27,916 nucleotides of DNA. It comes from a virus. Position numbers and translations under genes: made by a program. Positions 14,393 to 22,206 of the stretch are shown here, piece after piece. The stretch spans positions 1 to 27,916 of the IMG/VR virus record IMGVR_UViG_3300013093_000209; one strand, written 5' to 3'. How positions within the stretch are numbered: the first letter of the stretch is position 1; every line of letters begins with the position of its first letter. The notes below the pieces were generated by a model. That model searched no databases. It had not been told where the DNA came from and saw only the letters and a program-made list of their open reading frames with translations.

Positions 14393-14760
14393 TTGTCGAG
14401 TTTGATAAGCCTGATAGCAAATTATCACCTAATAACAAGAATGGTAAGAGTTATCACGTTTATAAAAAAGCAAAGGTTAAAGCTTTTGAAGAAGCAAAGT
14501 TATTAACGCGTGTTGCGTTAGAAAAAATAGGGCGGGAAATAATAAATATCCCTTCCTGTTTAAGAATTCGATTTATACATCCTACGCGTAGAAACTTCGA
14601 CATAGATAACAGCCTTGCCAGCGCTAAGGCACATATTGACGGATTTTCTAAGGCATTAGGTGTAGATGATTCGATATTTACAACTATGATCATTACCAAA
14701 GAATACCAGAAGGGAGTAAGCAAAATGATTTTCGAAATTAAGGAAAATTCTCATGGCTGA
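14389..14760 (+). CDS. rusA: RusA-like Holliday junction resolvase
   Basis: A 123-residue protein with the RusA catalytic layout: RRNFDIDNSLASAKAHIDGF at residues 67-86 gives Asp71, Asp73 and Asp84, and ALGVDDS adds Asp near 93-94. RusA dimers cut Holliday junctions made by phage recombination and replication. It is coupled to the upstream nuclease by an ATGA overlap and to the downstream zinc-finger gene by an 8-base overlap. Length is normal. Confidence 0.92.
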   Translation: MIVEFDKPDSKLSPNNKNGKSYHVYKKAKVKAFEEAKLLTRVALEKIGREIINIPSCLRIRFIHPTRRNFDIDNSLASAKAHIDGFSKALGVDDSIFTTMIITKEYQKGVSKMIFEIKENSHG

Positions 14761-14971
14761 TTATTGCGACCAAGCATCAGATCTATCACAAACACACCTG
14801 GATATTGCTATTAAGCAAAGACGCGATGAAGTTGTTAAAAATATCGATGGCGACGGAACATGCTTAGAGTGTGGAAATACAGTTGATCAGATTGAGCACA
14901 ATGGGGAAATAAGAACGCCTCGTTGGTGTTGCATTGAATGTAGGCAAATATGGGATAAAGATAGGCAATGA
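14753..14971 (+). CDS. DksA/TraR-type zinc-finger protein
   Basis: A 72-residue protein. CLECG near residue 37 and RWCCIEC near 58 form the C4 zinc finger of phage TraR/DksA-like proteins, followed by the basic end WDKDRQ. The N-terminal helix (HLDIAIKQRRDEV) carries the usual amphipathic segment. TraR mimics DksA with ppGpp to redirect RNA polymerase, so a transcriptional role during infection is plausible. Confidence 0.85.
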   Translation: MADYCDQASDLSQTHLDIAIKQRRDEVVKNIDGDGTCLECGNTVDQIEHNGEIRTPRWCCIECRQIWDKDRQ

Positions 14972-14999
14972 ATTTAACGCCAATGTTGAGGGTTTGATT

Positions 15000-15083
15000 G
15001 TGGAAACGATAGTGTATGCGCCTTATGTTTTAGTTGTACTTATTTTCTGTTACGTCATGAATGATACGTGGAGACCAAAATGA
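15000..15083 (+). CDS. 27-residue membrane peptide
   Basis: A GTG start with GAGGG 7 bases upstream. The product is one hydrophobic helix (VYAPYVLVVLIFCYVM) with a polar tail. Its stop overlaps the start of the next small membrane gene (ATGA), so two membrane peptides are coupled. Function unknown. Confidence 0.5.
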   Translation: METIVYAPYVLVVLIFCYVMNDTWRPK

Positions 15084-15205
15084 GAATCTTTTTTATTCGG
15101 TGTTTTTTATGCGTGGTTTTAATTATCTTTTCACCGGTTGTCGGCTATATGTGTTGGCAAGATTACAAAAAACAGAGGGATAAATTTGAAAACATTTCCT
15201 CATAA
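15080..15205 (+). CDS. 41-residue membrane peptide
   Basis: It starts MRIFFIRCFLCVVLIIFSPV, a single transmembrane segment, with a basic C-terminal tail (DYKKQRDKFEN). Its ATG overlaps the previous stop and its end overlaps the start of the next zinc-finger gene. It is neither a holin nor a spanin by any clear motif, and there is no lipobox. Confidence 0.5.
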   Translation: MRIFFIRCFLCVVLIIFSPVVGYMCWQDYKKQRDKFENISS

Positions 15206-15353
15206 ACTGGAATTCTACTGTGCTTCCTGCGGAAAGTTTAAGCCTATCGGTGAAATGCGCTTGATTAGAAATAAAGTTAAAAAATGCACGTCATGTATCG
15301 ACCTTATCATAAAAGCCAATCAGCAGGTAATCAATGAGCAAAAAGCCCAGTAA
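15186..15353 (+). CDS. Small C4 zinc-finger protein
   Basis: A 55-residue protein starting at TTG 15186, preceded by AGAGGG. The upstream part of the frame lacks a ribosome site. CASCG and KKCTSC form two CxxC pairs in a basic context, suggesting zinc binding and possibly nucleic-acid binding. It overlaps both neighbours. Confidence 0.6.
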   Translation: MKTFPHKLEFYCASCGKFKPIGEMRLIRNKVKKCTSCIDLIIKANQQVINEQKAQ

Positions 15354-15600
15354 CGTAATGTTTTGGACAACGGAAACAGAAATTGCTTACCTCGACAAAA
15401 TAGGCAAAGACTATCCTGAAATAAACCGAAGCAAAATAGACTTTTTAAAAGGATACATTAAAGCAATTGATAAACGCGTAAGCTGGAATGGCGTTAATCG
15501 GTGGGAGGTTAAAAAGCATGCAGAAATGTTGTTACAGCGTGAAATTGAAGATCAAGAATTAAACAAAACCAAATTAAAGGATAGTAATGAAAGTATTTAG
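15334..15600 (+). CDS. Unknown 88-residue phage protein
   Basis: A basic, helical protein beginning MSKKPSNVMFWTTETEIAYL. Motif-like W residues (W11, W51, W57) and a C-terminal charged helix are visible, but no family is recognised. The start overlaps the upstream gene and the stop overlaps the next one, so it is part of the coupled early block. Confidence 0.6.
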   Translation: MSKKPSNVMFWTTETEIAYLDKIGKDYPEINRSKIDFLKGYIKAIDKRVSWNGVNRWEVKKHAEMLLQREIEDQELNKTKLKDSNESI

Positions 15601-15841
15601 CTTAGATAAAAGAGAAGATATTATTGAATGTTTGCATGCGCTTGAAGAAAATAAATTAAAAACTCAGGCAAAAAGAGCTGATTTTGAACATGAATTAACC
15701 CTTTGTGTAGAAATTGAATACCTATCAAAGGTGACTATTAACGTAATGCAAAATAAACTGAAGATGCTAGATCTTGTGAGCTTTTGTAATACCGGAAAAT
15801 ACCCAGAGACAGCAAGTGATTTGAAAAAAACAGGTACTTAA
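15587..15841 (+). CDS. Unknown 84-residue phage protein, end of early block
   Basis: An AAGGA site precedes the ATG. The product starts MKVFSLDKREDIIECLHALE and is helical throughout, with no recognisable motif. It is the last gene before the virion module. The position fits a late-gene regulator, but nothing in the sequence proves that. Confidence 0.55.
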   Translation: MKVFSLDKREDIIECLHALEENKLKTQAKRADFEHELTLCVEIEYLSKVTINVMQNKLKMLDLVSFCNTGKYPETASDLKKTGT

Positions 15842-15847
15842 ATTCAA

Positions 15848-15876
15848 TTTAATAACTGTTAAATAACTGCTATAAG
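15848..15876 (+). promoter_or_regulatory. Candidate late promoter
   Basis: An extended -10 TGCTATAAG (TATAAG at 15871-15876) stands 17 bp after a weak -35 TTTAAT (15848-15853), preceding the virion genes. Two AATAACTG direct repeats overlap the spacer and could bind an activator. The weak -35 fits an activated promoter. Confidence 0.4.
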
Positions 15877-15903
15877 GGATAAATCTATTTTTTTCACATC
15901 TAT

Positions 15904-15915
15904 TGTCGGGAGACA
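15904..15915 (+). promoter_or_regulatory. Ribosome-site hairpin TGTC-GGGA-GACA
   Basis: A 4-bp stem closes a GGGA (GNRA-type) loop that holds most of the Shine-Dalgarno sequence, 3 bases before the ATG at 15919. The 16 bases 15900-15915 recur exactly at 19782-19797 before the portal gene. Confidence 0.6.
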
Positions 15916-15918
15916 TTA

Positions 15919-16560
15919 ATGGAATCGATATTACTTGAATCAACACTAACCAATCCCGCTTCAGTTCTGCAAGGCGTACAAGGTTCTGCAAAAGTTATGA
16001 CGTGGGCAAATACGCCTGTGTATAGCTATGCAGGCCGCTTGGCCGCCGCGCAATTACCAGCTGCACCTACCGACGTTATAGTGATTCAAGGTAACGCTTC
16101 TAAAACACTTAAAATTCAATCAATCATTTTATCAGCTGAATCAACAGCAGCGGGCATTATCCCCGTATCAATTATTAGACGGACCGCTGCTAATGTAGGC
16201 GGCACATTTACGCAATTAGGTTATACACCTCACGATATTACTGAGGCAGCTGCTACCGCAGTTGTAAAAATATCAAGTGGATCTACCGCGCCAACGTCAT
16301 TAGGTGCTGTGTTTGGTGCCGGTAACACTCCCGCAGGTAACGGCATATTAGGTCAACAATTTATGGTGTGCGCAAATAACGGTGGCGTTGCTCCGGGACC
16401 AACACTTTGGAGTTTGGAGCAATTAGGTATTAAACCGTGGATACTGCGTGGTGTTAATGACTTTATTGCTATCAATTTGAATGCTGCTACTTTACCCGGC
16501 GGTTTTCAATTAGATTATGAAATCGATGTTGAAGAAGACACTTCGGTAATTGGTGGGTAA
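15919..16560 (+). CDS. Putative virion protein upstream of terminase
   Basis: A 213-residue protein rich in Ala, Gly, Thr and Ile with no charged helices, typical of a beta-rich phage particle protein. There is no signal peptide or catalytic motif. C-terminal sequence LDYEIDVEEDTSVIGG. It begins the late block, before terminase, and shares its hairpin ribosome site with the portal gene, which suggests the same expression class. Could be a decoration, head fibre or tail component; family not recognised. Confidence 0.6.
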   Translation: MESILLESTLTNPASVLQGVQGSAKVMTWANTPVYSYAGRLAAAQLPAAPTDVIVIQGNASKTLKIQSIILSAESTAAGIIPVSIIRRTAANVGGTFTQLGYTPHDITEAAATAVVKISSGSTAPTSLGAVFGAGNTPAGNGILGQQFMVCANNGGVAPGPTLWSLEQLGIKPWILRGVNDFIAINLNAATLPGGFQLDYEIDVEEDTSVIGG

Positions 16561-16565
16561 TAGCT

Positions 16566-17102
16566 TTGGCTAAACTAACTGAAAAGCAATGGAAAGAAAT
16601 TGAAACTCGCCTTTCAAGAGGGGAAAAAGCAATCGACCTAGCGAAAAAGTTTGGTGTGACTAGAGGCGCAATTAGTCAGAAATTTTCTAAACAAATTAAA
16701 CACGTTAAAACATTAGCTAATCAAATAGTTGAAACTGAGATTGCTATACAAACAGCACCAATTACTATACAAATTGGTGCATTTAGTTTGGCTAATGAAT
16801 TATTGGCTATATCAAAACACATGGCAACCGGCGCTACGTTATCCGCAATGAACTACAGTCGCTTATCAAGTATTGCTAATAAGAAAATTTCAACACTTAA
16901 TGATGACGCATTAGATGAAGAAGAATTGGCTATTGCTAGAACACTTACGGTCATGAGTAATGAAGCGGCTAAAACGCCCATGGACCTTATTAAAGCTAAT
17001 GCAAGTTTAAATAAAGACCAAAATACAGACCAAGAAGAAAATAGTTTTGCTGCTTGGATTAAAGGCGGTGAAGGAAAAATTATTGGGGTGGCTCAACATT
17101 GA
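16566..17102 (+). CDS. Terminase small subunit
   Basis: A 178-residue protein starting at TTG with GGTGGG upstream. Residues about 1-45 form a helix-turn-helix (WKEIETRLSRGEKAIDLAKK, then FGVTRGAISQKFSK). A helical oligomerisation region and a C-terminal tail follow (FAAWIKGGEGK). Small subunits bind the packaging site and feed the large subunit. The stop overlaps the TTG start of the large-subunit gene. The call rests on the DNA-binding domain and position. Confidence 0.75.
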   Translation: MAKLTEKQWKEIETRLSRGEKAIDLAKKFGVTRGAISQKFSKQIKHVKTLANQIVETEIAIQTAPITIQIGAFSLANELLAISKHMATGATLSAMNYSRLSSIANKKISTLNDDALDEEELAIARTLTVMSNEAAKTPMDLIKANASLNKDQNTDQEENSFAAWIKGGEGKIIGVAQH

Positions 17103-19765
17103 TCACTAAAGAACATCTTGATGATCCTTGGTGGCGCATTACCAGCGGTGAGATTTATAAAATCATCGTAAAAGGTGATGACGATAACGATGAAGGTTTA
17201 ATAGTACCGTTTAAACCTAATGATGTGCAGTTAGAGCTCATGAAATCATTGTGGCATCGTAATGTCGTATTAAAAGCCCGGCAACGCGGTATTACAACCC
17301 TGATAGCCATTATGTGGTTAGACACAGCGCTTTTTAGTAAAGATCCGATTCAATGTGGGATTATTGCGCAGGATAAAGATGCCGTAGAGATTATCTTTCG
17401 ACACAAAGTTAAATTTGCTTATGATCATTTACCAAAATTTATGCAAACTGAATTTCCTTTGGTAAAGGATTCAGCAAGAGAGATACAGTTTGCGCATAAC
17501 TTATCGTCGGTTCGTGTGGCTACATCGATGCGGTCAGGCACGATACACCGATTGCATATATCTGAGTTCGGTAAGATTTGTGCTAAATATCCTGATAAAG
17601 CCCAAGAAGTAATTACCGGCTCTATTCCCGCTGTGCCCAAGTCTGGGATATTGGTTATTGAATCAACCGCAGAAGGGCAGGAAGGCGAGTTTTATAAGAT
17701 TACTAAGCGCGCTATGGATCAATACGATACAAAAGCCACGCTCAGTATCAAAGATTATAAGTTTCATTTTTATAGCTGGTGGGATGCCGACGAATATGAG
17801 ATTGATCCTGAAAATGTACTCATTGATGAAAAGTATTTAAAACACTTTTATGAAACAGAAGCCAAAATTGGTCATGTTTTGACAGAGCATAAACGCGCTT
17901 GGTATGTGGCAACCTGTGAATCTGATTTTTCAGGCGATATGTGGAAGATGCGCCAAGAATACCCAAGCACACCAGAGGAAGCCTTTCAAATCAGCACGGA
18001 TGGCAAATATTTCTCTGAGCAAATGAGTGCCGTTAGAAAAACGGGGCGTATTGTGCCTTCTGTGCCTGTTTTACCGGTGCCTATCAATACCTTTTGGGAT
18101 ATTGGTAAAGGTGATATGACTGCTATTTGGTTTCATCAGTTTGGCACATTGCAACACCGATTTATTAACTATTATGAAAATAGCGGTGAGGATTTGATCA
18201 CCTATGTGCGGTATTTGCAGTTATTAGCCAGTGAACGCGGTTATGTGTACGGTAAACACTATATACCGCACGAATCTGATCATAAACGCATTGGGGCGAC
18301 GCCTGATACATCAAAATCGATTAAAGAAATGCTTGAAGAGCTTTATCCAGGACAACGTTTTGAGATTGTGCCAAGAGTAACCAATAAATTGTCAGGCATT
18401 ATGGCGACCAGAGCAGCTATGAGTGCCGCTGTATTTGATGAAACTAATTGTGGTCAAGGCATCAAGCGCTTGGACAATTATAAGAAACGCTGGGTAGCGG
18501 TGACAGGATCATGGGCCAATGAGCCTTTACATGATGAAAATAGTCACGGTTGTTTGATAGCTGGCACACAAATATCAACAACCAGAGGATTAGTATCTAT
18601 TGAAAATGTTGTTGTTGGTGATCAGGTTATATTAGCTGATGGTTTTGTTGGTGATGTTACTCATTCAGGATTAATTAAAGAATCAATAACGATAATTATT
18701 GAGCTATCAACTGGAGAGTTAATTGAATGCTCACCTGAACATAAGATATTCACGATAAGAGGAGTCTTACGTGCTGATGCATTATGCTATAATGACATTA
18801 TTTCAACAGATAGGAAGCCACTATGGAATATCAAACAATTCATGCGTGTAGGACTACGGAAAGGCGTTATCGAATATACCAAGGCGTTAAATACTGGTTA
18901 TGGTCTAAAAGAGGATATTACGTATCTCAACGAAATGGCGTGCAAAGCCTTTTACATCAGGTTTTATGGAATGATAGGGTCGGTAAGATTGCAAATGGTT
19001 TTATTGTTTTCCCAATTGATGGTGATTACGACAACCTTAATGAAGAAAACTGGGGAACAAGACAGCAAGGTATGGTTAGGCGAAAAAAAACAAAGAATCC
19101 ATCACAAGAATTTAATGGTGTTGTCTTTTATCGAAAGCCGGAAGGATATTTTAAGTCAGATTATAAAAGAGATGGTGGAAAGCTTTTGCATAGGGAAGTA
19201 TGGATTTACCATAACGGAGAGATACCACAAGGCTACCACATTCATCATATTGATGAAGACAAGGCTAACAATAGCATTGAAAACTTACAGCTTATATCGG
19301 CATCAGATCACTCAAAAGAGCATGGAAAAACTAATCCTTGGGTTGGAAGCGAGGAAAATAAAAGACAACTATTGTCAGTTAATGATAAATCTAAAGAGTG
19401 GCATGCCTCTGAAGCTGGTAAAAAATGGCATGCTGAGCATGGAAAAAAGACGTGGGAAAATAGAATATCAGTTAAAAAGAATTGCATTATATGTAACACG
19501 GAGTTTTCAACGCCTTATCCTACAAGAAAACATACATGTTCAAGAAAGTGTTACTACAGTGATAGCATTAACAAAAAACAACAATCTGAAACCGGTTTAT
19601 GATTTAACTATAGATAAGCATCATGCTTATTATGCTAATGGAATATTGGTAAGTAATAGCGATGCATTCATCCAATGGGGACAAGAAGTAGCCGCAGGCA
19701 ATATGTTCGACTCCGGTAAAAGCAAAGCATTTGATAGATCACAATTAAAACGAAGCTGGCGATAG
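17099..19765 (+). CDS. terL: Terminase large subunit precursor interrupted by an intein
   Basis: An 888-codon ORF from a TTG start overlapping the small-subunit stop. The exteins (residues 1-484 and 854-888) make a 519-residue terminase. The ATPase domain has a deviant Walker A KARQRGITT at 59-67 and Walker B LHISEF with Glu156. The RNase H-like nuclease domain has WDIGKGD near 334, HYIPHESDH and the final motif HDENSHG/SDAF. Residues 485-853 are an intein inserted inside this last motif, next to active-site residues, a favoured site for inteins. Splicing is needed to restore the nuclease. An HNH gene is nested in another frame within the intein. Confidence 0.93.
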   Translation: MITKEHLDDPWWRITSGEIYKIIVKGDDDNDEGLIVPFKPNDVQLELMKSLWHRNVVLKARQRGITTLIAIMWLDTALFSKDPIQCGIIAQDKDAVEIIFRHKVKFAYDHLPKFMQTEFPLVKDSAREIQFAHNLSSVRVATSMRSGTIHRLHISEFGKICAKYPDKAQEVITGSIPAVPKSGILVIESTAEGQEGEFYKITKRAMDQYDTKATLSIKDYKFHFYSWWDADEYEIDPENVLIDEKYLKHFYETEAKIGHVLTEHKRAWYVATCESDFSGDMWKMRQEYPSTPEEAFQISTDGKYFSEQMSAVRKTGRIVPSVPVLPVPINTFWDIGKGDMTAIWFHQFGTLQHRFINYYENSGEDLITYVRYLQLLASERGYVYGKHYIPHESDHKRIGATPDTSKSIKEMLEELYPGQRFEIVPRVTNKLSGIMATRAAMSAAVFDETNCGQGIKRLDNYKKRWVAVTGSWANEPLHDENSHGCLIAGTQISTTRGLVSIENVVVGDQVILADGFVGDVTHSGLIKESITIIIELSTGELIECSPEHKIFTIRGVLRADALCYNDIISTDRKPLWNIKQFMRVGLRKGVIEYTKALNTGYGLKEDITYLNEMACKAFYIRFYGMIGSVRLQMVLLFSQLMVITTTLMKKTGEQDSKVWLGEKKQRIHHKNLMVLSFIESRKDILSQIIKEMVESFCIGKYGFTITERYHKATTFIILMKTRLTIALKTYSLYRHQITQKSMEKLILGLEARKIKDNYCQLMINLKSGMPLKLVKNGMLSMEKRRGKIEYQLKRIALYVTRSFQRLILQENIHVQESVTTVIALTKNNNLKPVYDLTIDKHHAYYANGILVSNSDAFIQWGQEVAAGNMFDSGKSKAFDRSQLKRSWR
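18785..18793 (+). promoter_or_regulatory. Extended -10 promoter for nested HNH gene
   Basis: TGCTATAAT is a perfect extended -10 element 29 bases before the ATG at 18823; the -35 is weak (CTTACG at 18766). A Shine-Dalgarno-like AGGAAG (18812-18817) follows. The in-frame stop TAG at 18811 means the HNH gene cannot be entered from upstream in its frame. Confidence 0.6.
18823..19602 (+). CDS. HNH homing endonuclease nested inside the intein in another frame
   Basis: A 259-residue protein encoded wholly within the intein on the same strand, in a different frame from terL. Residues about 105-165 hold the active HNH module: KLLHREVWIYHNGEIPQGY, then HIHHIDEDKANN (His141/142, Asp144, Asn150) and LQLIS. 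An N-terminal copy of the same module (about 28-78: LLHQVLWNDRVGKIANG, then FPIDGDYDN) has lost the HNH histidines. A helical basic region with repeated W-H residues (190-212) and a zinc ribbon CIIC...CSRKC (221-243) form the likely DNA-binding part. The ATG has its own ribosome site and promoter-like element. Its last codons overlap the intein block F codons. Confidence 0.92.
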   Translation: MEYQTIHACRTTERRYRIYQGVKYWLWSKRGYYVSQRNGVQSLLHQVLWNDRVGKIANGFIVFPIDGDYDNLNEENWGTRQQGMVRRKKTKNPSQEFNGVVFYRKPEGYFKSDYKRDGGKLLHREVWIYHNGEIPQGYHIHHIDEDKANNSIENLQLISASDHSKEHGKTNPWVGSEENKRQLLSVNDKSKEWHASEAGKKWHAEHGKKTWENRISVKKNCIICNTEFSTPYPTRKHTCSRKCYYSDSINKKQQSETGL

Positions 19766-19784
19766 CCTAAACAAACACTCACTA

Positions 19785-19798
19785 TTGTCGGGAGACAA
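19785..19798 (+). promoter_or_regulatory. Ribosome-site hairpin TTGTC-GGGA-GACAA
   Basis: A 5-bp stem with a GGGA loop, 2 bases before the portal ATG. The Shine-Dalgarno lies in the loop and the right arm. The same 16-base core occurs at 15900-15915. Confidence 0.65.
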
Positions 19799-19800
19799 CA

Positions 19801-22197
19801 ATGTCGGTATTTAACCAAATGACTGAAATAACCAGTCACCAAGAAAATGTTACGCATTTAACGCCAGAAGATCAGCTTATCCCACAAATCGGTGATGCTG
19901 AAGCGGATAGTTGGAATATTTATAAAGTCCAACGCATATTGGATGAAATACGTAATCAACCTCGATGGAGACAGGTAGCTGATAGAGAGTGTGCTTATTA
20001 TGATGGCAATCAACTCGATGCAGATGTTATAGAAGAGCTGGCTAATCGAGGCCAACCGCCTTCAATTGACAATTTGATACAACCCACTATCAATGCGGTA
20101 CTTGGTATGCAAGCTAAGACGCGCGTTGATACCAAAGTAGAGCCTGAAGCCGGCGAAACAAATAACGATGTCGCTGAAGCTTTATCAATCGAGGTTAAAC
20201 ATCATGGTGATTCAGCTCGCGCGAATAGAGCAAAGTCTGATGCGTATGCTGAGCAGATTAAAGTAGGGATTAGCTGGGTAGAAGTGGCATTCAATTCTGA
20301 TCCTTTTAAGCCTAAAATTCGTTATGAGCATATTCATAGACGAGAAATGTATTTCGATTGGCGAGCAAAAAAGCCAGATTACTCAGATGGACGGTATTTA
20401 GTTCGTAGACAATGGTATGACCAAGACGTATTGATGGAAGCCTTTCCAGAACAGCGCGATTGGATAAGAAATGCTATGAGTGAACGGGCGGGCTGGGATA
20501 TGGATTTGACAGGATTTAGTCAACTAACCCAACGTAATGATGCTTTTGATTCATCAACTGGCTTTACTATGACCACCGAACAATACGAGTGGATGAATGT
20601 CACGCGTCGTCGATTGATGGTTTATGAGGTTTGGTACAAGGTACATGAAACCGGCATGATTATTAAAATGCCTAATGGCAAAATCATGGAGTTTGACGAC
20701 AAAGATCCGTTGCATCAAGCCATTGCTCAATCAGGTGCCGTGCAACCAGAAAAAGCCGTTTACGACAAAGTGAGAGTGGCTTATTACATTGGGCCGCGAT
20801 TGGTGGGTGATTATGCCAGTCCGTATAAGCATCGACACTTTCCGTATGTACCGTTCTTTGGCTTTAGAGAAGATGCTACTGGTATTCCTTATGGATTGAT
20901 CAGGGCTATGATGAGCCCACAAGATGAGATCAATGCGCGTAAGTCTAAGATGTATTGGTTATTGTCTGCTAAACGCGTCATAGCCACAGAAGAAGCTGTT
21001 GAAGATCATGCGGTAGCAGCTCAAGAAATCGCTAGACCGGACGCATACATTATTAAACGTAATAAACCCGGTGAATCATTTGAAGTACAAGAAAATGGTC
21101 AAATGGCTCAACAGCAGTTTCAAGTCATGCAGGCTGCCAAAGAAGCGATTCAAACAAACGTGGGGGTGCATAATGCCACATTAGGGCGTGATTCAGGCGC
21201 TACGTCAGGTTTAGCTATTAATTCACTTGTTGAGCAAGATGCAGTAACGCTCGCTGATATCAATGATAACTTTAATATGGCAGCGCGGCAGGCTGATGAA
21301 ATCTTGTTAGAGCTCGTCATTCAGTTATTGTCAGATATGCCTAACCATGAAGTCACCGTAACAGATGATAACGGCAATGACCGTATTGTTGTCTTGAATC
21401 AGATGACGCAAACTATTCAACAACAAGATCCAACAACAGGGCAGGTCGTTAATGTTCAGCAACCGTGTATTGATCCTAAAACGGGTCAACCTACTATTCT
21501 TAATGATATATCTCATATTAATTGTAAAGTCGTCTTAGCAGATACGCCTGCGACGCCAACATTCCGCAATCAGCAGCTTGTTCAAATCACTGAGCTAGTC
21601 AAATCGTTGCCGGGTAATGTGCAAGCGATGTTGATGCCATTCGTTATTAATGCAACAGACTTGCCGTATCGTAAAGAAATGGCTGATTTAGTGCGTAATG
21701 GTCTAGGCTTAGGTGATGGCGGTCAAGATCCTGTCGTGGCTCAATTACAAGCTGAAAATCAAAAACTACAGCAAGAGTTAAAAGCTAAGAACCCACCGGA
21801 ATTATTGGCGGCTCAAATAGCTAAGATGCAGGCTGAGGTTGATAAGATTAAAGCTGATACGGTTGAAACATCGAGCAAAGGTCTATACGAGATGATACAA
21901 ACGGCAATGGCGGCGGCAGCTAACCCTGCCATTGTGCCTATTGCTGATTCAATCGGTAAATCTGTAGGTTTTGTTGATAAAAACGGCGGTGGTATTGCAG
22001 ATGGTCAGCAAATAACCCCGCAACAAGGTCAATCTATAGGTGGAAATCCACAAACTAACCCTAATGCACCTGTAGCTCCCCAAACACCAACACAAAGCTT
22101 ACCGCCACAAATGCAACAACCACCCATAGCGCCATCACCCGCGCAAGGCGTCGCTTCTGGTATAGAACAACAAGGTAATCAAATAACCCAACAATAG
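19801..22197 (+). CDS. P22-type portal protein
   Basis: A 798-residue protein resembling P22/Sf6-like portals. The N-terminal region (RWRQVADRECAYYDGNQLD near 58-76; NLIQPTINAVLGMQAKTRVD near 92-111) is typical of the family. The central body includes the conserved YVPFFGFREDATGIPYGLIR. A C-terminal helical barrel region is followed by a Pro/Gln-rich tail. Twelve copies would form the DNA gate at the capsid vertex and bind the terminase. The gene directly follows terL and precedes scaffold and capsid genes. Confidence 0.92.
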   Translation: MSVFNQMTEITSHQENVTHLTPEDQLIPQIGDAEADSWNIYKVQRILDEIRNQPRWRQVADRECAYYDGNQLDADVIEELANRGQPPSIDNLIQPTINAVLGMQAKTRVDTKVEPEAGETNNDVAEALSIEVKHHGDSARANRAKSDAYAEQIKVGISWVEVAFNSDPFKPKIRYEHIHRREMYFDWRAKKPDYSDGRYLVRRQWYDQDVLMEAFPEQRDWIRNAMSERAGWDMDLTGFSQLTQRNDAFDSSTGFTMTTEQYEWMNVTRRRLMVYEVWYKVHETGMIIKMPNGKIMEFDDKDPLHQAIAQSGAVQPEKAVYDKVRVAYYIGPRLVGDYASPYKHRHFPYVPFFGFREDATGIPYGLIRAMMSPQDEINARKSKMYWLLSAKRVIATEEAVEDHAVAAQEIARPDAYIIKRNKPGESFEVQENGQMAQQQFQVMQAAKEAIQTNVGVHNATLGRDSGATSGLAINSLVEQDAVTLADINDNFNMAARQADEILLELVIQLLSDMPNHEVTVTDDNGNDRIVVLNQMTQTIQQQDPTTGQVVNVQQPCIDPKTGQPTILNDISHINCKVVLADTPATPTFRNQQLVQITELVKSLPGNVQAMLMPFVINATDLPYRKEMADLVRNGLGLGDGGQDPVVAQLQAENQKLQQELKAKNPPELLAAQIAKMQAEVDKIKADTVETSSKGLYEMIQTAMAAAANPAIVPIADSIGKSVGFVDKNGGGIADGQQITPQQGQSIGGNPQTNPNAPVAPQTPTQSLPPQMQQPPIAPSPAQGVASGIEQQGNQITQQ

Positions 22198-22206
22198 GTA
22201 TTAAAT

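Larger units (their letters stand above)
18551..19657 (+). mobile_element. Intein (369 residues) in terminase motif
   Basis: In the terminase frame, block A begins at Cys485 (CLIAGTQISTTRG). Block B has the S-x-x-H pattern in CSPEHKIFT (His548). Blocks F/G read KPVYDLTIDKHHAYYANGIL and end VSN (Asn853), followed by Ser854 as the +1 nucleophile. The penultimate residue is Ser instead of the usual His. The N-terminal splicing part is about 90 residues and the C-terminal about 25-35, a mini-intein size. The intervening roughly 260 codons encode no LAGLIDADG or HNH motif in this frame but remain stop-free, because they overlap the nested HNH gene. Splicing competence is inferred. Confidence 0.92.

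Noticed and set aside
18551-19657. HNH and intein frames as the result of sequencing frameshifts
   Set aside because: The intein frame is open throughout and ends in correct splicing motifs. The HNH frame has a stop just before its ATG, its own ribosome site and its own stop. Two compensating errors would not create these.
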